From assembly GCF_000235445.1 (NCBI RefSeq), contig NZ_JH378830.1, forward strand, positions 314,933 to 378,932: a DNA stretch of 64,000 bases, given 5' to 3'. Source of the DNA: Johnsonella ignava ATCC 51276 (GTDB lineage Bacteria; Bacillota; Clostridia; Lachnospirales; Lachnospiraceae). This document shows positions 46,643 through 55,459 of the stretch, one piece after another. Numbering within the stretch: the stretch's first letter is position 1; each line of letters starts with the position of its first letter. The notes below the pieces were generated by a model, which saw nothing but the letters and a program-made list of their open reading frames with translations, was not told the origin of the DNA and did not search any database. Made by a program: the position numbers and the translations under genes.

Positions 46643-46768
46643 GTGAAATATCCTGCTGCAGGAAACAGAGCATCTGATTTTTCTTATGCCCGGAGGGCGG
46701 GGTATTTCAATCCTGCGTAAGTCGCCGTAGGCTTCAGTCTTGTTATATGACCGGTTGCCCGCAGGAAT
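46643..46768 (+). ncRNA. GC-rich structured intergenic element before the UDG-family gene
   Basis: Stem 1 is TGAAATATCC (46644-46653) / GGGTATTTCA (46700-46709) with one G-U pair, enclosing GCCC/GGGC (46688-46691 / 46695-46698). Stem 2 is TCCTGCG (46711-46717) / CGCAGGA (46760-46766); its 3' arm includes the only purine-rich ribosome-site candidate of the next gene. Base composition is richer in G+C than the surroundings. The first half also reads as a 25-codon ORF from GTG 46643 behind AGGGGGCGG. Family not recognised: riboswitch-like element, leader peptide, or dispersed repeat. Confidence 0.4.
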
Positions 46769-46778
46769 AAATATCAGT

Positions 46779-47366
46779 ATGAATACAATAACTAAAATAA
46801 AACAAGCCATAATGGCTGATGTGCAAAATGAGGAATATACAAAAAAAGGTATAGAGCCTCTATTTTCAGCACCTGCAGCTGCACGTATTGTCGTTGTAGG
46901 GCAGGCACCAGGTATTCATGCACAGCAAAATAGAATATACTGGAAAGACAGGAGCGGAGCTTTGTTGAGACAGTGGATGGATATGAATGAGGAAGAATTT
47001 TATTCAACAGATAAGCTTTCAATACTTCCGATGGACTTTTACTATCCCGGAAAAGGCAAATCAGGAGATCTTCCGCCCCGTAAAGGTTTTGCGGCAAAGT
47101 GGCATCCTCTTATATTAAAGACTATGCCGGATGTAAAATTATTTATACTTATAGGTCATTATGCCCAGCAGTATTATATCGCACAAAGTAAAGGGCAAAC
47201 TCTTACACAGATAGTTAAAAACTATAAATCCTACCTCCCGGAATTTTTTCCAATTGTACATCCTTCACCTTTAAATATAAGGTGGAGAAAGAAAAACCCG
47301 TGGTTTGAAGAAATTGTACTGCCTGATTTTAAAAAAAGGATTAAGGAGGTTTTATATGAACTATAA
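46779..47366 (+). CDS. Uracil-DNA glycosylase family protein
   Basis: 195-aa UDG-superfamily protein. Motif 1 is VVVGQAPGIHAQQN, and motif 2 is the HPSPLNIRW box near the C-terminus. It belongs to the COG1573-like small UDG group, but without the iron-sulfur Cys set of family 4. It may excise damaged bases, though some members have other roles. The start at 46779 follows AGGA by 12 nt, an unusually long spacing, and that AGGA can pair with an upstream arm. Confidence 0.8.
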   Translation: MNTITKIKQAIMADVQNEEYTKKGIEPLFSAPAAARIVVVGQAPGIHAQQNRIYWKDRSGALLRQWMDMNEEEFYSTDKLSILPMDFYYPGKGKSGDLPPRKGFAAKWHPLILKTMPDVKLFILIGHYAQQYYIAQSKGQTLTQIVKNYKSYLPEFFPIVHPSPLNIRWRKKNPWFEEIVLPDFKKRIKEVLYEL

Positions 47367-47439
47367 TATAGAAAAAATTCTGCCGGCTACTCCTGCCATA
47401 ATAGGATATGAGATAAGTAATTTAAAGAGGTGTAGATAA
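47356..47439 (+). CDS. 27-aa small ORF between the UDG gene and lgt
   Basis: Begins at ATG 47356 with a near-perfect AAGGAGG 7 nt upstream, inside the end of the UDG gene. It ends one base before the lgt ATG. The peptide starts MNYNIEKILPATPAIIGYEI and has no membrane segment. It may be a real microprotein or a device that couples translation into lgt. No family recognised. Confidence 0.4.
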   Translation: MNYNIEKILPATPAIIGYEISNLKRCR

Positions 47440-47440
47440 T

Positions 47441-48304
47441 ATGCCATATGATATATTTTTTGTAAATCTCGGTATTAAGATAGAGCATCTTCGAAATCAT
47501 ATTAGTGTATTTGGTTTTAAAATAACTTTTTATGGCATTATAATAGGTATCGGAATGCTTGCAGGACTTAAGATGGCATGTGCTGATGCTAAAAGAAGAG
47601 GGCAAGATCCTGAACTTTATATGGATTTTGCAATATATGCAATTTTGTTTGCAGTGATAGGTGCAAGGCTTTATTACGTTATATTCTCGTGGGATAATTA
47701 TAAAGATGATTTACTGCAGATTTTTAACACAAGAGGAGGAGGACTTGCAATATATGGAGGTGTGATAGCTTCAATTATTACACTGCTCGTATTTTCACAT
47801 ATAAAAAGGGTGAAATTCATGTCTATGGCAGACAGTGGAGTGCTTGGACTTATAACAGGTCAGATAATAGGCAGATGGGGCAATTTCTTTAATGCTGAAG
47901 CGTTTGGAGGTTATACAAATAATTTGTTTGCAATGCAGATAAGAAGGGATATTGTAAATTCAAATATGCTTAATAATAGTGTACTTGAACATATGGTGAA
48001 AGTAGGCGATTATTATTATATTCAGGTACATCCCACATTTTTATATGAATCAATGTGGAATCTTGCACTGCTTATATTTATGCTTTGGTACAGAAAAAGA
48101 AAAAAATTTGAAGGTGAGATGTTTTTTATATATCTGGGAGGTTATGGTTTTGGAAGAGCATTAATTGAATCTCTCAGAACTGACAGTTTATTTGTTCCGG
48201 GTACAAATCTTGCAGTATCACAGCTGCTTGCACTGGTATGTGTTGTTATAGCGGCTTTGTCTATTTGTATAGGCAGAAGAAACAAAAAAACAGGTTTTAA
48301 TTAA
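47441..48304 (+). CDS. lgt: Prolipoprotein diacylglyceryl transferase
   Basis: 287-aa integral membrane enzyme that adds diacylglycerol to the lipobox Cys of lipoproteins. There are about seven membrane spans, the GARLYYVIF motif, the signature GQIIGRWGNFFNAEAFG, and HPTFLYESMWNL near the active site. GAGGTG lies 8 nt upstream. It is followed by a terminator. Confidence 0.95.
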   Translation: MPYDIFFVNLGIKIEHLRNHISVFGFKITFYGIIIGIGMLAGLKMACADAKRRGQDPELYMDFAIYAILFAVIGARLYYVIFSWDNYKDDLLQIFNTRGGGLAIYGGVIASIITLLVFSHIKRVKFMSMADSGVLGLITGQIIGRWGNFFNAEAFGGYTNNLFAMQIRRDIVNSNMLNNSVLEHMVKVGDYYYIQVHPTFLYESMWNLALLIFMLWYRKRKKFEGEMFFIYLGGYGFGRALIESLRTDSLFVPGTNLAVSQLLALVCVVIAALSICIGRRNKKTGFN

Positions 48305-48390
48305 GAAATTTTAGTCATTTTGTAACTGGTTTTTTAAGCTTATAAAAACACTATATATTGTAGCAAATACCAAACACCAACACAATATAC

Positions 48391-48431
48391 AGGAATGAAT
48401 GCGGATTTTTTTCGTATTTATTCCTTTTTTT
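48391..48431 (+). terminator. Terminator of lgt
   Basis: AGGAATGAATGCG (48391-48403) pairs with CGTATTTATTCCT (48413-48425), with two G-U pairs, then seven T. A further 8-bp inverted repeat TATATTGT/ACAATATA (48354-48361 / 48382-48389) lies just upstream. Confidence 0.8.
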
Positions 48432-48455
48432 AGATTATAAATTTGCAGTTAATTA

Positions 48456-48484
48456 TTGCAATTTTCTTATTATTGGATTAATAT
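48456..48484 (+). promoter_or_regulatory. Putative promoter of the dcw cluster
   Basis: TTGCAA (48456-48461), 17-bp spacer, TAATAT (48479-48484), just upstream of the MraZ boxes. Confidence 0.5.
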
Positions 48485-48495
48485 TATAGACATAG

Positions 48496-48520
48496 AGTGG
48501 TAAAAAGTGGAAGAAAGTGG
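48496..48520 (+). promoter_or_regulatory. MraZ operator: three AGTGG boxes at 10-bp spacing
   Basis: AGTGG occurs at 48496-48500, 48506-48510 and 48516-48520, exactly one helical turn apart, ending at the mraZ ribosome site. MraZ is known to bind GTGG-containing direct repeats of this period and to repress its own operon. Confidence 0.8.
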
Positions 48521-48531
48521 AGGAGAGTATC

Positions 48532-48969
48532 ATGCTTAAGTTCATGGGAGAGTTTAATAACTGTGTTGATATAAAAGGCAGAGTGGTAATCCCAAATAAA
48601 TTCCGTGAACAGCTTGGAGAAAGCTTTATAGTTACAAAAAGTTTTGACGGCTGTCTGGCAGTCTATGACTTTAAACAATGGGAGTTTCTTCAAGACAGGC
48701 TTGGTCAGATGCCTATGGTCAGCACGGCGGCAAGAACAATAAGGCGCATAATAGTAGGAAGTGCTTTTGAAACGGGAACGGATAAGCAGGGACGTATACT
48801 TATACCGGCAGCACTCAGAGAGTATTCTTCAATAGAAAAAGAAGCCGTTATTATAGGAAATATTGATCATATTGAAATTTGGGGAAAGGAAGTATGGAAA
48901 AAGAAGATGGAAGAAATTAATGTGGATGAAACTGCACAGAAGCTTTATGATGCAGGTATTTATATATAA
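48532..48969 (+). CDS. mraZ: Transcriptional regulator / division protein MraZ
   Basis: 145-aa protein with two AbrB/SpoVT-like half-domains, each with the DxKGRxxxP motif (DIKGRVVIPNKFRE near the start and DKQGRILIPAALRE near residue 90). It is the first gene of the dcw cluster and likely represses it through the AGTGG repeats. The ATG at 48532 follows GGAGGAG. The stop overlaps the rsmH start (TAATG). Confidence 0.95.
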   Translation: MLKFMGEFNNCVDIKGRVVIPNKFREQLGESFIVTKSFDGCLAVYDFKQWEFLQDRLGQMPMVSTAARTIRRIIVGSAFETGTDKQGRILIPAALREYSSIEKEAVIIGNIDHIEIWGKEVWKKKMEEINVDETAQKLYDAGIYI

Positions 48970-49900
48970 TGTTCATGCATAAAAGTGTTCTGCTTTATGA
49001 GACTGTAGATATGCTGTCTGTTAAAAAAGACGGTATATATGTTGACTGCACTTTAGGCGGAGGCGGGCATGCATACGAAGTGTGCATGAGGCTTGATAAA
49101 GGCAGACTTATCGGTATAGATCAGGACAGAGATGCCATAGAAGCGGCTTCTCGCAAGTTAAGTACTTTTGCCTCAAAGGTAGATATAGTACATGATAATT
49201 ACAGCAATATTAAAGCTGTACTTGATATGCTTAATATAAATATGGTTGACGGTATTTACCTTGATCTCGGGGTATCTTCACATCAGCTTGACAGTATAAA
49301 GAGGGGTTTTTCATATATGCATGATGCACCTCTGGATATGCGTATGGATATGCGTTTTAAAAAGACCGCTGCCGATATAGTAAATAAATACGATGAGGCA
49401 AGGCTTTACAGTATAATAAAAAATTACGGTGAAGATATATTTGCTAAAAATATAGCTAAACATATTGTATTAAACAGAGCTAAAAAAAGAATTGAAACAA
49501 CAGGGGAGCTTGTGGAAATTATAAAAGCGGCAATACCTATGAGAATGCAGGTAAAAGGAGGTCATCCTGCAAAGAGAACATTTCAGGCTATAAGGATAGA
49601 GCTAAATGCGGAACTTGAAGTGCTTGAAAATTCTCTTGACAGAATGATAGAACTCTTAAAACCCGGCGGAAGGCTTGTAGTTATAACTTTCCATTCACTT
49701 GAAGACAGGATAGTTAAACAGATTTTCAGAAAAAATGAAAATCCGTGTATATGTCCAAGGGATTTTCCTATATGTGTATGCAAAAAAAAAGTATGGGAAG
49801 AGTTTTAACTAAAAAAGCAATTATTCCTTCTGAGGCAGAGCTTAAAGAAAATCCCCGTGCAAAAAGTGCAAAGCTTCGTGCATTTGAAAAAGTGATTTAA
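48969..49900 (+). CDS. rsmH: 16S rRNA m4C1402 methyltransferase RsmH, frameshifted near its C-terminus
   Basis: Methylates N4 of C1402 in 16S rRNA. SAM motif is VDCTLGGGGHAYEV, and GHPAKRTFQAIRIELNAEL and ITFHSLEDRIVK are intact. The open frame ends at 49808 (279 aa), shortly after CPRDFPICVCKKK. In the next frame the expected end (SMGRVLTKKAIIPSEAEL through AKSAKLRAFEKVI) continues to 49900. One extra A in the A9 run at 49782-49790 would join them to ~309 aa, the normal length. So it is an assembly/sequencing error, a real mutation, or slippage. Confidence 0.88.
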
Positions 49901-49942
49901 AAATGAAACAGATTAAGGTAAAATAAAAAGGGGGGCTGTACA

Positions 49943-50485
49943 ATGAGCAATAATTCGGATAAGAAATTAAAGAGAAATTCTGTCGGTTCAAAGAAAAATT
50001 ATTATGTAAATGATGATTCATATAAACAGGATTATATAGAGGAAGGAAGCGCATTAAGATATACTGACTATCCGCAGAAAAAGAAAAATACTAAAAGATA
50101 TCCTAAAAAAAGTATTAGGGAAAGAAATGTTGAGGTAAGGAAAAATCGTGCCAGAGCAGCACTTGGAATTGATCTTCCGTTTCTTATACTGCTTACAGTA
50201 GCACTTGGGTTTACGCTTAATATGTGTTATAGCTATTTGCGTGTAAGGGCTGGAATTACTGCAAGTATAAGAAATATTGAATTAAAGGAAAAAGAGCTTG
50301 CAGCATTTCAGAATCAGAATGATACTATAGAGATGAATATAAAATCAAGCATTGACCTTGACCATATCTATGATGTGGCAACGAAGGAGCTTGGTATGGT
50401 TTATGCAAAAAAAGATCAGATAATCAAATACAATACATCTGAAAAGGAATATGTGAGACAGTATGAAGACATCCCGGACAGGTAG
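49943..50485 (+). CDS. ftsL: FtsL/DivIC-type septum protein
   Basis: 180-aa bitopic protein. A basic cytoplasmic N-terminus (~75 residues) precedes one membrane span (about 76-98, FLILLTVALGFTLNMCYSYL) and an extracytoplasmic coiled coil (about 105-150) ending in the KELGMVYAKKDQI motif of FtsL/DivIC. It lies between rsmH and the division PBP, the standard place of ftsL. Sequence divergence is normal for this family. Confidence 0.85.
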   Translation: MSNNSDKKLKRNSVGSKKNYYVNDDSYKQDYIEEGSALRYTDYPQKKKNTKRYPKKSIRERNVEVRKNRARAALGIDLPFLILLTVALGFTLNMCYSYLRVRAGITASIRNIELKEKELAAFQNQNDTIEMNIKSSIDLDHIYDVATKELGMVYAKKDQIIKYNTSEKEYVRQYEDIPDR

Positions 50486-53036
50486 GAAAGGGCGCAGATA
50501 CGGCGGTACTACAAAAAAGGGAAATCCTACAAAAAACAACAAAAGTTTAAATAGACAAAGTTCCCAGAATAAAATTAATAAAAGGAACAGGTCTACAGAT
50601 CCTGATATATATACATTAAAAACTTCCAAAACTCCTCAAAAGACTAAAGTTGTTGTGGAAAGAAAAGAAGTAAGTACAAAAAACAGGGTTCTTACGGAAG
50701 CTATGCACCTGCGTCTTATGATAAGCCTCGGTATGATAATACTGGGGCTTATTGGATTGATGATGAAGGTATATGCTATACAGTCCGATTCAAAAGATTA
50801 TAATCAAAAAGTCTTATCGCAGCAAAGATATGATTCCAGAGATATTCCTTACAGACGTGGAGATATAATGGATAGAAATGGAACCTATCTTGCTACAAGC
50901 AATAAGGTATATAATCTTATACTTGACCCTTATCAAATAAATCAGGCTCAGGAAAAGTATCTTGATCCTACGGTTTCATTGCTTGCAGAAGTATTTGAAT
51001 ATGATGAGCAGAATATAAGGGAGATAATAGCTTCAAACTCAGATGCAAGGTATATAAGACAGGAAAAAGAAGTAAGCTATGAAGTTAAAGAAAGGTTTGA
51101 AAAAAGAAAAGATGAGATAAACAAGGATTTTGCGGCACATGGTTTAAAGTCAAGGGTACATGGTGTATGGTTTGAAGATGCTTACCTGAGAGTTTATCCA
51201 TATAATTCACTTGCCTGCAATGCGGTGGGTTTTGCAAATTCAGACAATACATTGGGTACAGGTGGGATTGAGCAGTATTATAATGATGAGCTTATAGGCA
51301 CTTCAGGAAGAGAGTATGGGTATCTGAATGATGACTACAATCTTGAGCGTGTAATAAAACCTGCCTCTGACGGCAACAGCATAGTGTCCACTCTGGATTC
51401 AAATATACAAAAAATTGTTGAAAAACATATAAGTGATTGGGAAGCAGAGATGGGAAGCAAAGTTACCGCATGTATTGTAATGGATCCGAACAGCGGTGAG
51501 ATACTTGCAATGGCTACAAGCAAGACCTACGACCTTAATAATCCCAGAAATATAGAAAAATATTACACTCAAGATGATTTTAATGCACTTGATGAAAACG
51601 GGCAAAATGAGATAATGAATGATATCTGGCGCAACTATTGCGTAAGCGATACTTATGAACCGGGTTCTCCGTCAAAGATATTTACAGTTGCTGCAGCACT
51701 TGAAGAAGGCAGTGTAAAACCTGAGGACAGTTTTTTTTGTGATGGAGGACAGTATGTAGGTGATCGCTGGATAAGATGTGCCGTGCGTTCAGGGCATGGA
51801 AGCGTAACTTTAAAGGAATCACTTATACGAAGTTGCAATGATGCCATGATGCAGATTGTTGCAGGGCTTGGCACAGAAAAATTCAGCACTTTTCAGCATC
51901 TTTTCGGCATAGGAGAAAAGAGCGGTATTGATCTGCCCGGAGAGCCTGATACATCATCGCTTATCTATCATATACCTGATATGACATCTATAGATCTTGC
52001 TACCAATTCTTTTGGTCAAAATTATAACTGTACTATGGTACAAATGTCAGCAGCTATATGCTCGGTTATAAATGGAGGGTATTATTATGAGCCGCATATT
52101 GTAAAACAGATACTTAATTCTCAGGGTTCAGTTATAAAAGATATAGAGCCTAAACTTGTAAGGGAGACGGTTTCATCAAGTACCTCAGCTTTTATAAGGG
52201 AGGCTTTAAGGGATGTTATAGAAAGAGGAACAGGAAAAGCTGCAAAAGTTGAAGGCTATGATGTTGGCGGAAAGACGGGAACATCACAGAAGCTTCCGAG
52301 AGGCTCAGGGAAATATCTTCTTTCGTTTGCCGGTTTTGCTCCTGTTGACGACCCTCAGGTGTTTTGCTATGTCATAGTTGATGAACCAAATACTGATAAT
52401 CAGGCACATTCAATATATGCAAGTAATTTATTCAGTAAAATTATGACTGATGTGCTTCCATATATGGGTATATTTCCAAAAGATGAAGCTGCCGCACAAA
52501 AGATACAGGAAGAAAGAGATGCTAAACTTAAGGCACAGGAATCATCAGAGGCACAGAATAATGATAATTCCGCCGGTGAAAACAGCACGGAAAGTGTTTC
52601 ATCAGACACAAAAACGCAGCAAAATAATTCCGAACCGAATTCATCGACTTCAGCTGCAAAAGAAAAAACTCCCAATACTTCAGGTGAGGGAAACGCTTCT
52701 GAAAGCTCTGAATATGAAACTGATGAATATATTGAAGATGCAAATGCCGATTTTGAAGGTGATGCAGCATCAGCCTCTCTTTCATCAAACGAATCATCTG
52801 CAGCACAGCAGTCAAAGGAAGATAAAAGCACTACTGCTGCCGAAACAAAAAAAGCTGTAAAGAAAGAAACTGCAAAATCCGAAAAAAACAAAAAAAAGAG
52901 CAGTAAAAACACATCGAAAAGCTCACAGAGCGAGACTACAGCAGTAAAATCTTCAAATAAAAAGAAGAAAAGTGAGTCATCTGTTGCCGGTACAGATGGA
53001 AATAAAAATAAAACCAAGAAAAAGACAGGAAATTAA
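50463..53036 (+). CDS. ftsI: Division-type class B penicillin-binding protein (FtsI/SpoVD)
   Basis: 857-aa septal transpeptidase. A basic Asn/Lys/Arg-rich N-tail (~85 residues) is followed by one membrane span (about 90-112), a pedestal domain, and a transpeptidase domain with Ser402-x-x-Lys405 (EPGSPSKIFT in place of the usual STFK), SCN in IRSCNDAMMQ, and Lys604-Thr-Gly. No PASTA domains are present. The last ~170 residues are a Ser/Glu/Lys-rich low-complexity tail. It overlaps ftsL by 23 bp. SpoVD versus FtsI cannot be decided here. Confidence 0.92.
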   Translation: MKTSRTGRKGRRYGGTTKKGNPTKNNKSLNRQSSQNKINKRNRSTDPDIYTLKTSKTPQKTKVVVERKEVSTKNRVLTEAMHLRLMISLGMIILGLIGLMMKVYAIQSDSKDYNQKVLSQQRYDSRDIPYRRGDIMDRNGTYLATSNKVYNLILDPYQINQAQEKYLDPTVSLLAEVFEYDEQNIREIIASNSDARYIRQEKEVSYEVKERFEKRKDEINKDFAAHGLKSRVHGVWFEDAYLRVYPYNSLACNAVGFANSDNTLGTGGIEQYYNDELIGTSGREYGYLNDDYNLERVIKPASDGNSIVSTLDSNIQKIVEKHISDWEAEMGSKVTACIVMDPNSGEILAMATSKTYDLNNPRNIEKYYTQDDFNALDENGQNEIMNDIWRNYCVSDTYEPGSPSKIFTVAAALEEGSVKPEDSFFCDGGQYVGDRWIRCAVRSGHGSVTLKESLIRSCNDAMMQIVAGLGTEKFSTFQHLFGIGEKSGIDLPGEPDTSSLIYHIPDMTSIDLATNSFGQNYNCTMVQMSAAICSVINGGYYYEPHIVKQILNSQGSVIKDIEPKLVRETVSSSTSAFIREALRDVIERGTGKAAKVEGYDVGGKTGTSQKLPRGSGKYLLSFAGFAPVDDPQVFCYVIVDEPNTDNQAHSIYASNLFSKIMTDVLPYMGIFPKDEAAAQKIQEERDAKLKAQESSEAQNNDNSAGENSTESVSSDTKTQQNNSEPNSSTSAAKEKTPNTSGEGNASESSEYETDEYIEDANADFEGDAASASLSSNESSAAQQSKEDKSTTAAETKKAVKKETAKSEKNKKKSSKNTSKSSQSETTAVKSSNKKKKSESSVAGTDGNKNKTKKKTGN

Positions 53037-53038
53037 TT

Positions 53039-54011
53039 ATGATAAATGACAGCATATGTGCACTGCTTATAAGTTTCATAGTATGTGCATCATTATGTCC
53101 GCTTTTTATACCTTTTCTGTATAGGCTGAAATTTGGTCAGCAGGTAAGAGAGGACGGACCGCAGGGACATCTTAAAAAAAAGCGGTACTCCTACTATGGG
53201 CGGTATTGTTATAATGCTTGCAGTTGCAGTTGGTGCGGGTATATATTCATTTAGATATAGAGAGATTTTTCCGGTACTTGCCTTTACACTGAGCTACGGG
53301 GCTATAGGTTTTGCAGATGATTTCCTAAAAATCAAAAAAAAACAGTCAGAGGGGCTTTCCGTAAAGGGAAAGCTCTGTCTTCAACTTTTAATTACGGCAA
53401 TATTTGCATATTATCTTTATAAAAACGGTATCGGAAGCAGTGTACTTATACCTTTTACAGGAAGTATGAATACAGGTATTATGTTTAATCTGGGTATACT
53501 TTATATACCTGCAGTTTTTGTTATAGTTTTAGGTACTGATAACGGAGTTAATTTTACTGACGGACTTGACGGACTGTGTTCAAGTGTTACAATAGCTGTC
53601 GCAGTTTTTTTTACAATTGCGGCAATTAAAGAAAATATAACATTGGCACCTATGTCTGCAGCAGTAGCAGGCTCACTTTTAGGATTCTTGATATATAATG
53701 TTTACCCTGCAAAAATATTTATGGGGGATACCGGATCACTTGCACTTGGAGGTTATGTATCCGGTATGGCACTTGTTATGAAAATGCCGCTTTTTATAAT
53801 AATTGTAGGCTTTATATATCTTGTCGAGGTGCTTTCGGTTATAATACAGGTGGGATATTTTAAAAAAACCGGAGGAAAAAGATTTTTTAAGATGGCACCT
53901 ATACACCATCATTTTGAGCTTAGCGGTTGGTCTGAGGTGAGAGTAGCTGCAGTATTTACTATAATAACAATAATTTTGTCATTACTGACATTTTTAGGAA
54001 TTAATAAATAA
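53039..54011 (+). CDS. mraY: Phospho-N-acetylmuramoyl-pentapeptide transferase MraY, frameshifted
   Basis: Makes lipid I from UDP-MurNAc-pentapeptide and undecaprenyl phosphate. The frame from 53039 reads normally through REDGPQGHLKK and then shifts in an A8 run (53174-53181) and stops at 53254. The correct continuation (SGTPTMGGIVIMLAVAVG and onward) is in another frame to 54011. Removing one A restores a normal ~323-aa enzyme with GFADDFLKIKK, NFTDGLDGL and MAPIHHHFE motifs. As this is essential, a sequence error or slippage is more likely than a null gene. Confidence 0.9.
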
Positions 54012-54028
54012 ACCGGAGGTAGGCATTT

Positions 54029-55387
54029 ATGGCTGATAAAGTTTTAGTGGCAGGAGCCGGAAAAAGCGGAATAGCTGCTGCAAAGCTTCTTACAGGACTT
54101 GGCGGAGAGGTTATATTATACGATAAAAATGAAACACTTAAAAAACATGTTGTTGCAGACAATTTTACTGATGAAGAACTTGAAAAGATATTTTTTAAAT
54201 TCGGAACGCTGAAAAAAACCGATGTAGCGGATATAAAGCTCTGCATAATAAGTCCGGGGATAAGTCTTGAAGAGGATTTTGTTTATATGCTTGATAAAAG
54301 CAATATACAGATCTGGAGTGAAATTCAGCTTGGATATAAGGCTGCAAAAGGCAAACTTATAGCGATTACCGGAACAAATGGAAAAACAACAACTACCGCA
54401 CTTACAGGTGAGATAATGCATGCGGTGTACGAAGAAACCTTTGTAGCCGGTAATATAGGATTTCCCTATACACTTACTGCGGCTGATACTACCGATAATT
54501 CGGTTACTGTACTTGAAGTTTCAAGTTTTCAGCTTGAAACAATAATAGATTTTAAACCTCATATATCTGCGATATTAAATATAACTCCGGATCACCTTAA
54601 CAGGCACCATACTATGGAAAATTACATCATGATTAAGGAGGAAATAGCAAAAAATCAAACCGAGGAAGATTTTTGTGTATTGAATTATGATGATGAGATT
54701 TTGCGTGAATTTGGAAAAAGCGATCGCCTTAAAGCAAAAGCAGTATTTTTTTCATCAAAAGAAATACTTGATGAAGGAGTTTATATTAAAAACGGTACAA
54801 TATTTGTAAAAGATGAAAAGGGAGAGACTGAGATTATTAAAACATCTGAACTTAATATACTTGGTACACATAACCATGAAAATGTTATGGCTGCAATTGC
54901 AATTGCCAGATGTATGAAAATCCCGAATGATATTATAAAAAGAGTGTGTTCACAGTTTCAGGCGGTTGAGCATCGTATAGAATTTGTTACTGAAAAACAT
55001 GGCATAAAATATTTTAACGATTCAAAAGGAACCAATCCTGAAGCATCAATACAGGCGGTAAAGGCTATGCCCGGACCGGTAATACTTATAGCAGGGGGAT
55101 ATGACAAAGGTGCTTCCTATGATGAACTTGCAAAACTTTTTAAAGGAAAAGTCAGATACCTTGTCCTTATGGGACAGACAAAAGATGATATCGCCGAATG
55201 TGCAAGAAAGTATGAATTTAATGATATAATGTATGTGGAAAATATGCATGAGGCTGTAAAGGTATGTGCATCATATGCAGGTCCAGGTGATTATGTACTG
55301 TTATCACCTGCATGTGCCAGCTGGGGTATGTTTAAGGATTATGAAGAAAGAGGCAGAGAATTTAAAAAAGAAGTTCTCGCTCTGTAA
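54029..55387 (+). CDS. murD: UDP-N-acetylmuramoylalanine-D-glutamate ligase
   Basis: 452-aa Mur ligase that adds D-Glu to UDP-MurNAc-L-Ala. It has an N-terminal Rossmann-like domain (VLVAGAGKSGIAAAKLL), an ATP loop in AITGTNGKTTTTAL, NITPDHLNRH, and a C-terminal domain with EHRIEFV and FNDSKGTNPEA. GGAGG precedes the ATG. It sits between mraY and ftsW as usual. Confidence 0.96.
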   Translation: MADKVLVAGAGKSGIAAAKLLTGLGGEVILYDKNETLKKHVVADNFTDEELEKIFFKFGTLKKTDVADIKLCIISPGISLEEDFVYMLDKSNIQIWSEIQLGYKAAKGKLIAITGTNGKTTTTALTGEIMHAVYEETFVAGNIGFPYTLTAADTTDNSVTVLEVSSFQLETIIDFKPHISAILNITPDHLNRHHTMENYIMIKEEIAKNQTEEDFCVLNYDDEILREFGKSDRLKAKAVFFSSKEILDEGVYIKNGTIFVKDEKGETEIIKTSELNILGTHNHENVMAAIAIARCMKIPNDIIKRVCSQFQAVEHRIEFVTEKHGIKYFNDSKGTNPEASIQAVKAMPGPVILIAGGYDKGASYDELAKLFKGKVRYLVLMGQTKDDIAECARKYEFNDIMYVENMHEAVKVCASYAGPGDYVLLSPACASWGMFKDYEERGREFKKEVLAL

Positions 55388-55459
55388 TTGAATCTTTATA
55401 TTAAAATTTTAACAAATGTGGCTAATTAATTATAATGCTTTATGGAAGGAGTCATGATT

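Noticed and set aside
46644..46766. c-di-GMP-I (GEMM) riboswitch
   Set aside because: A GGTTGCC segment looked similar, but the conserved core motifs of the class are missing.
52400..53017. 205-aa - strand ORF under the PBP tail
   Set aside because: Low-complexity Ser/Phe/Leu shadow of the Ser/Glu/Lys-rich tail.
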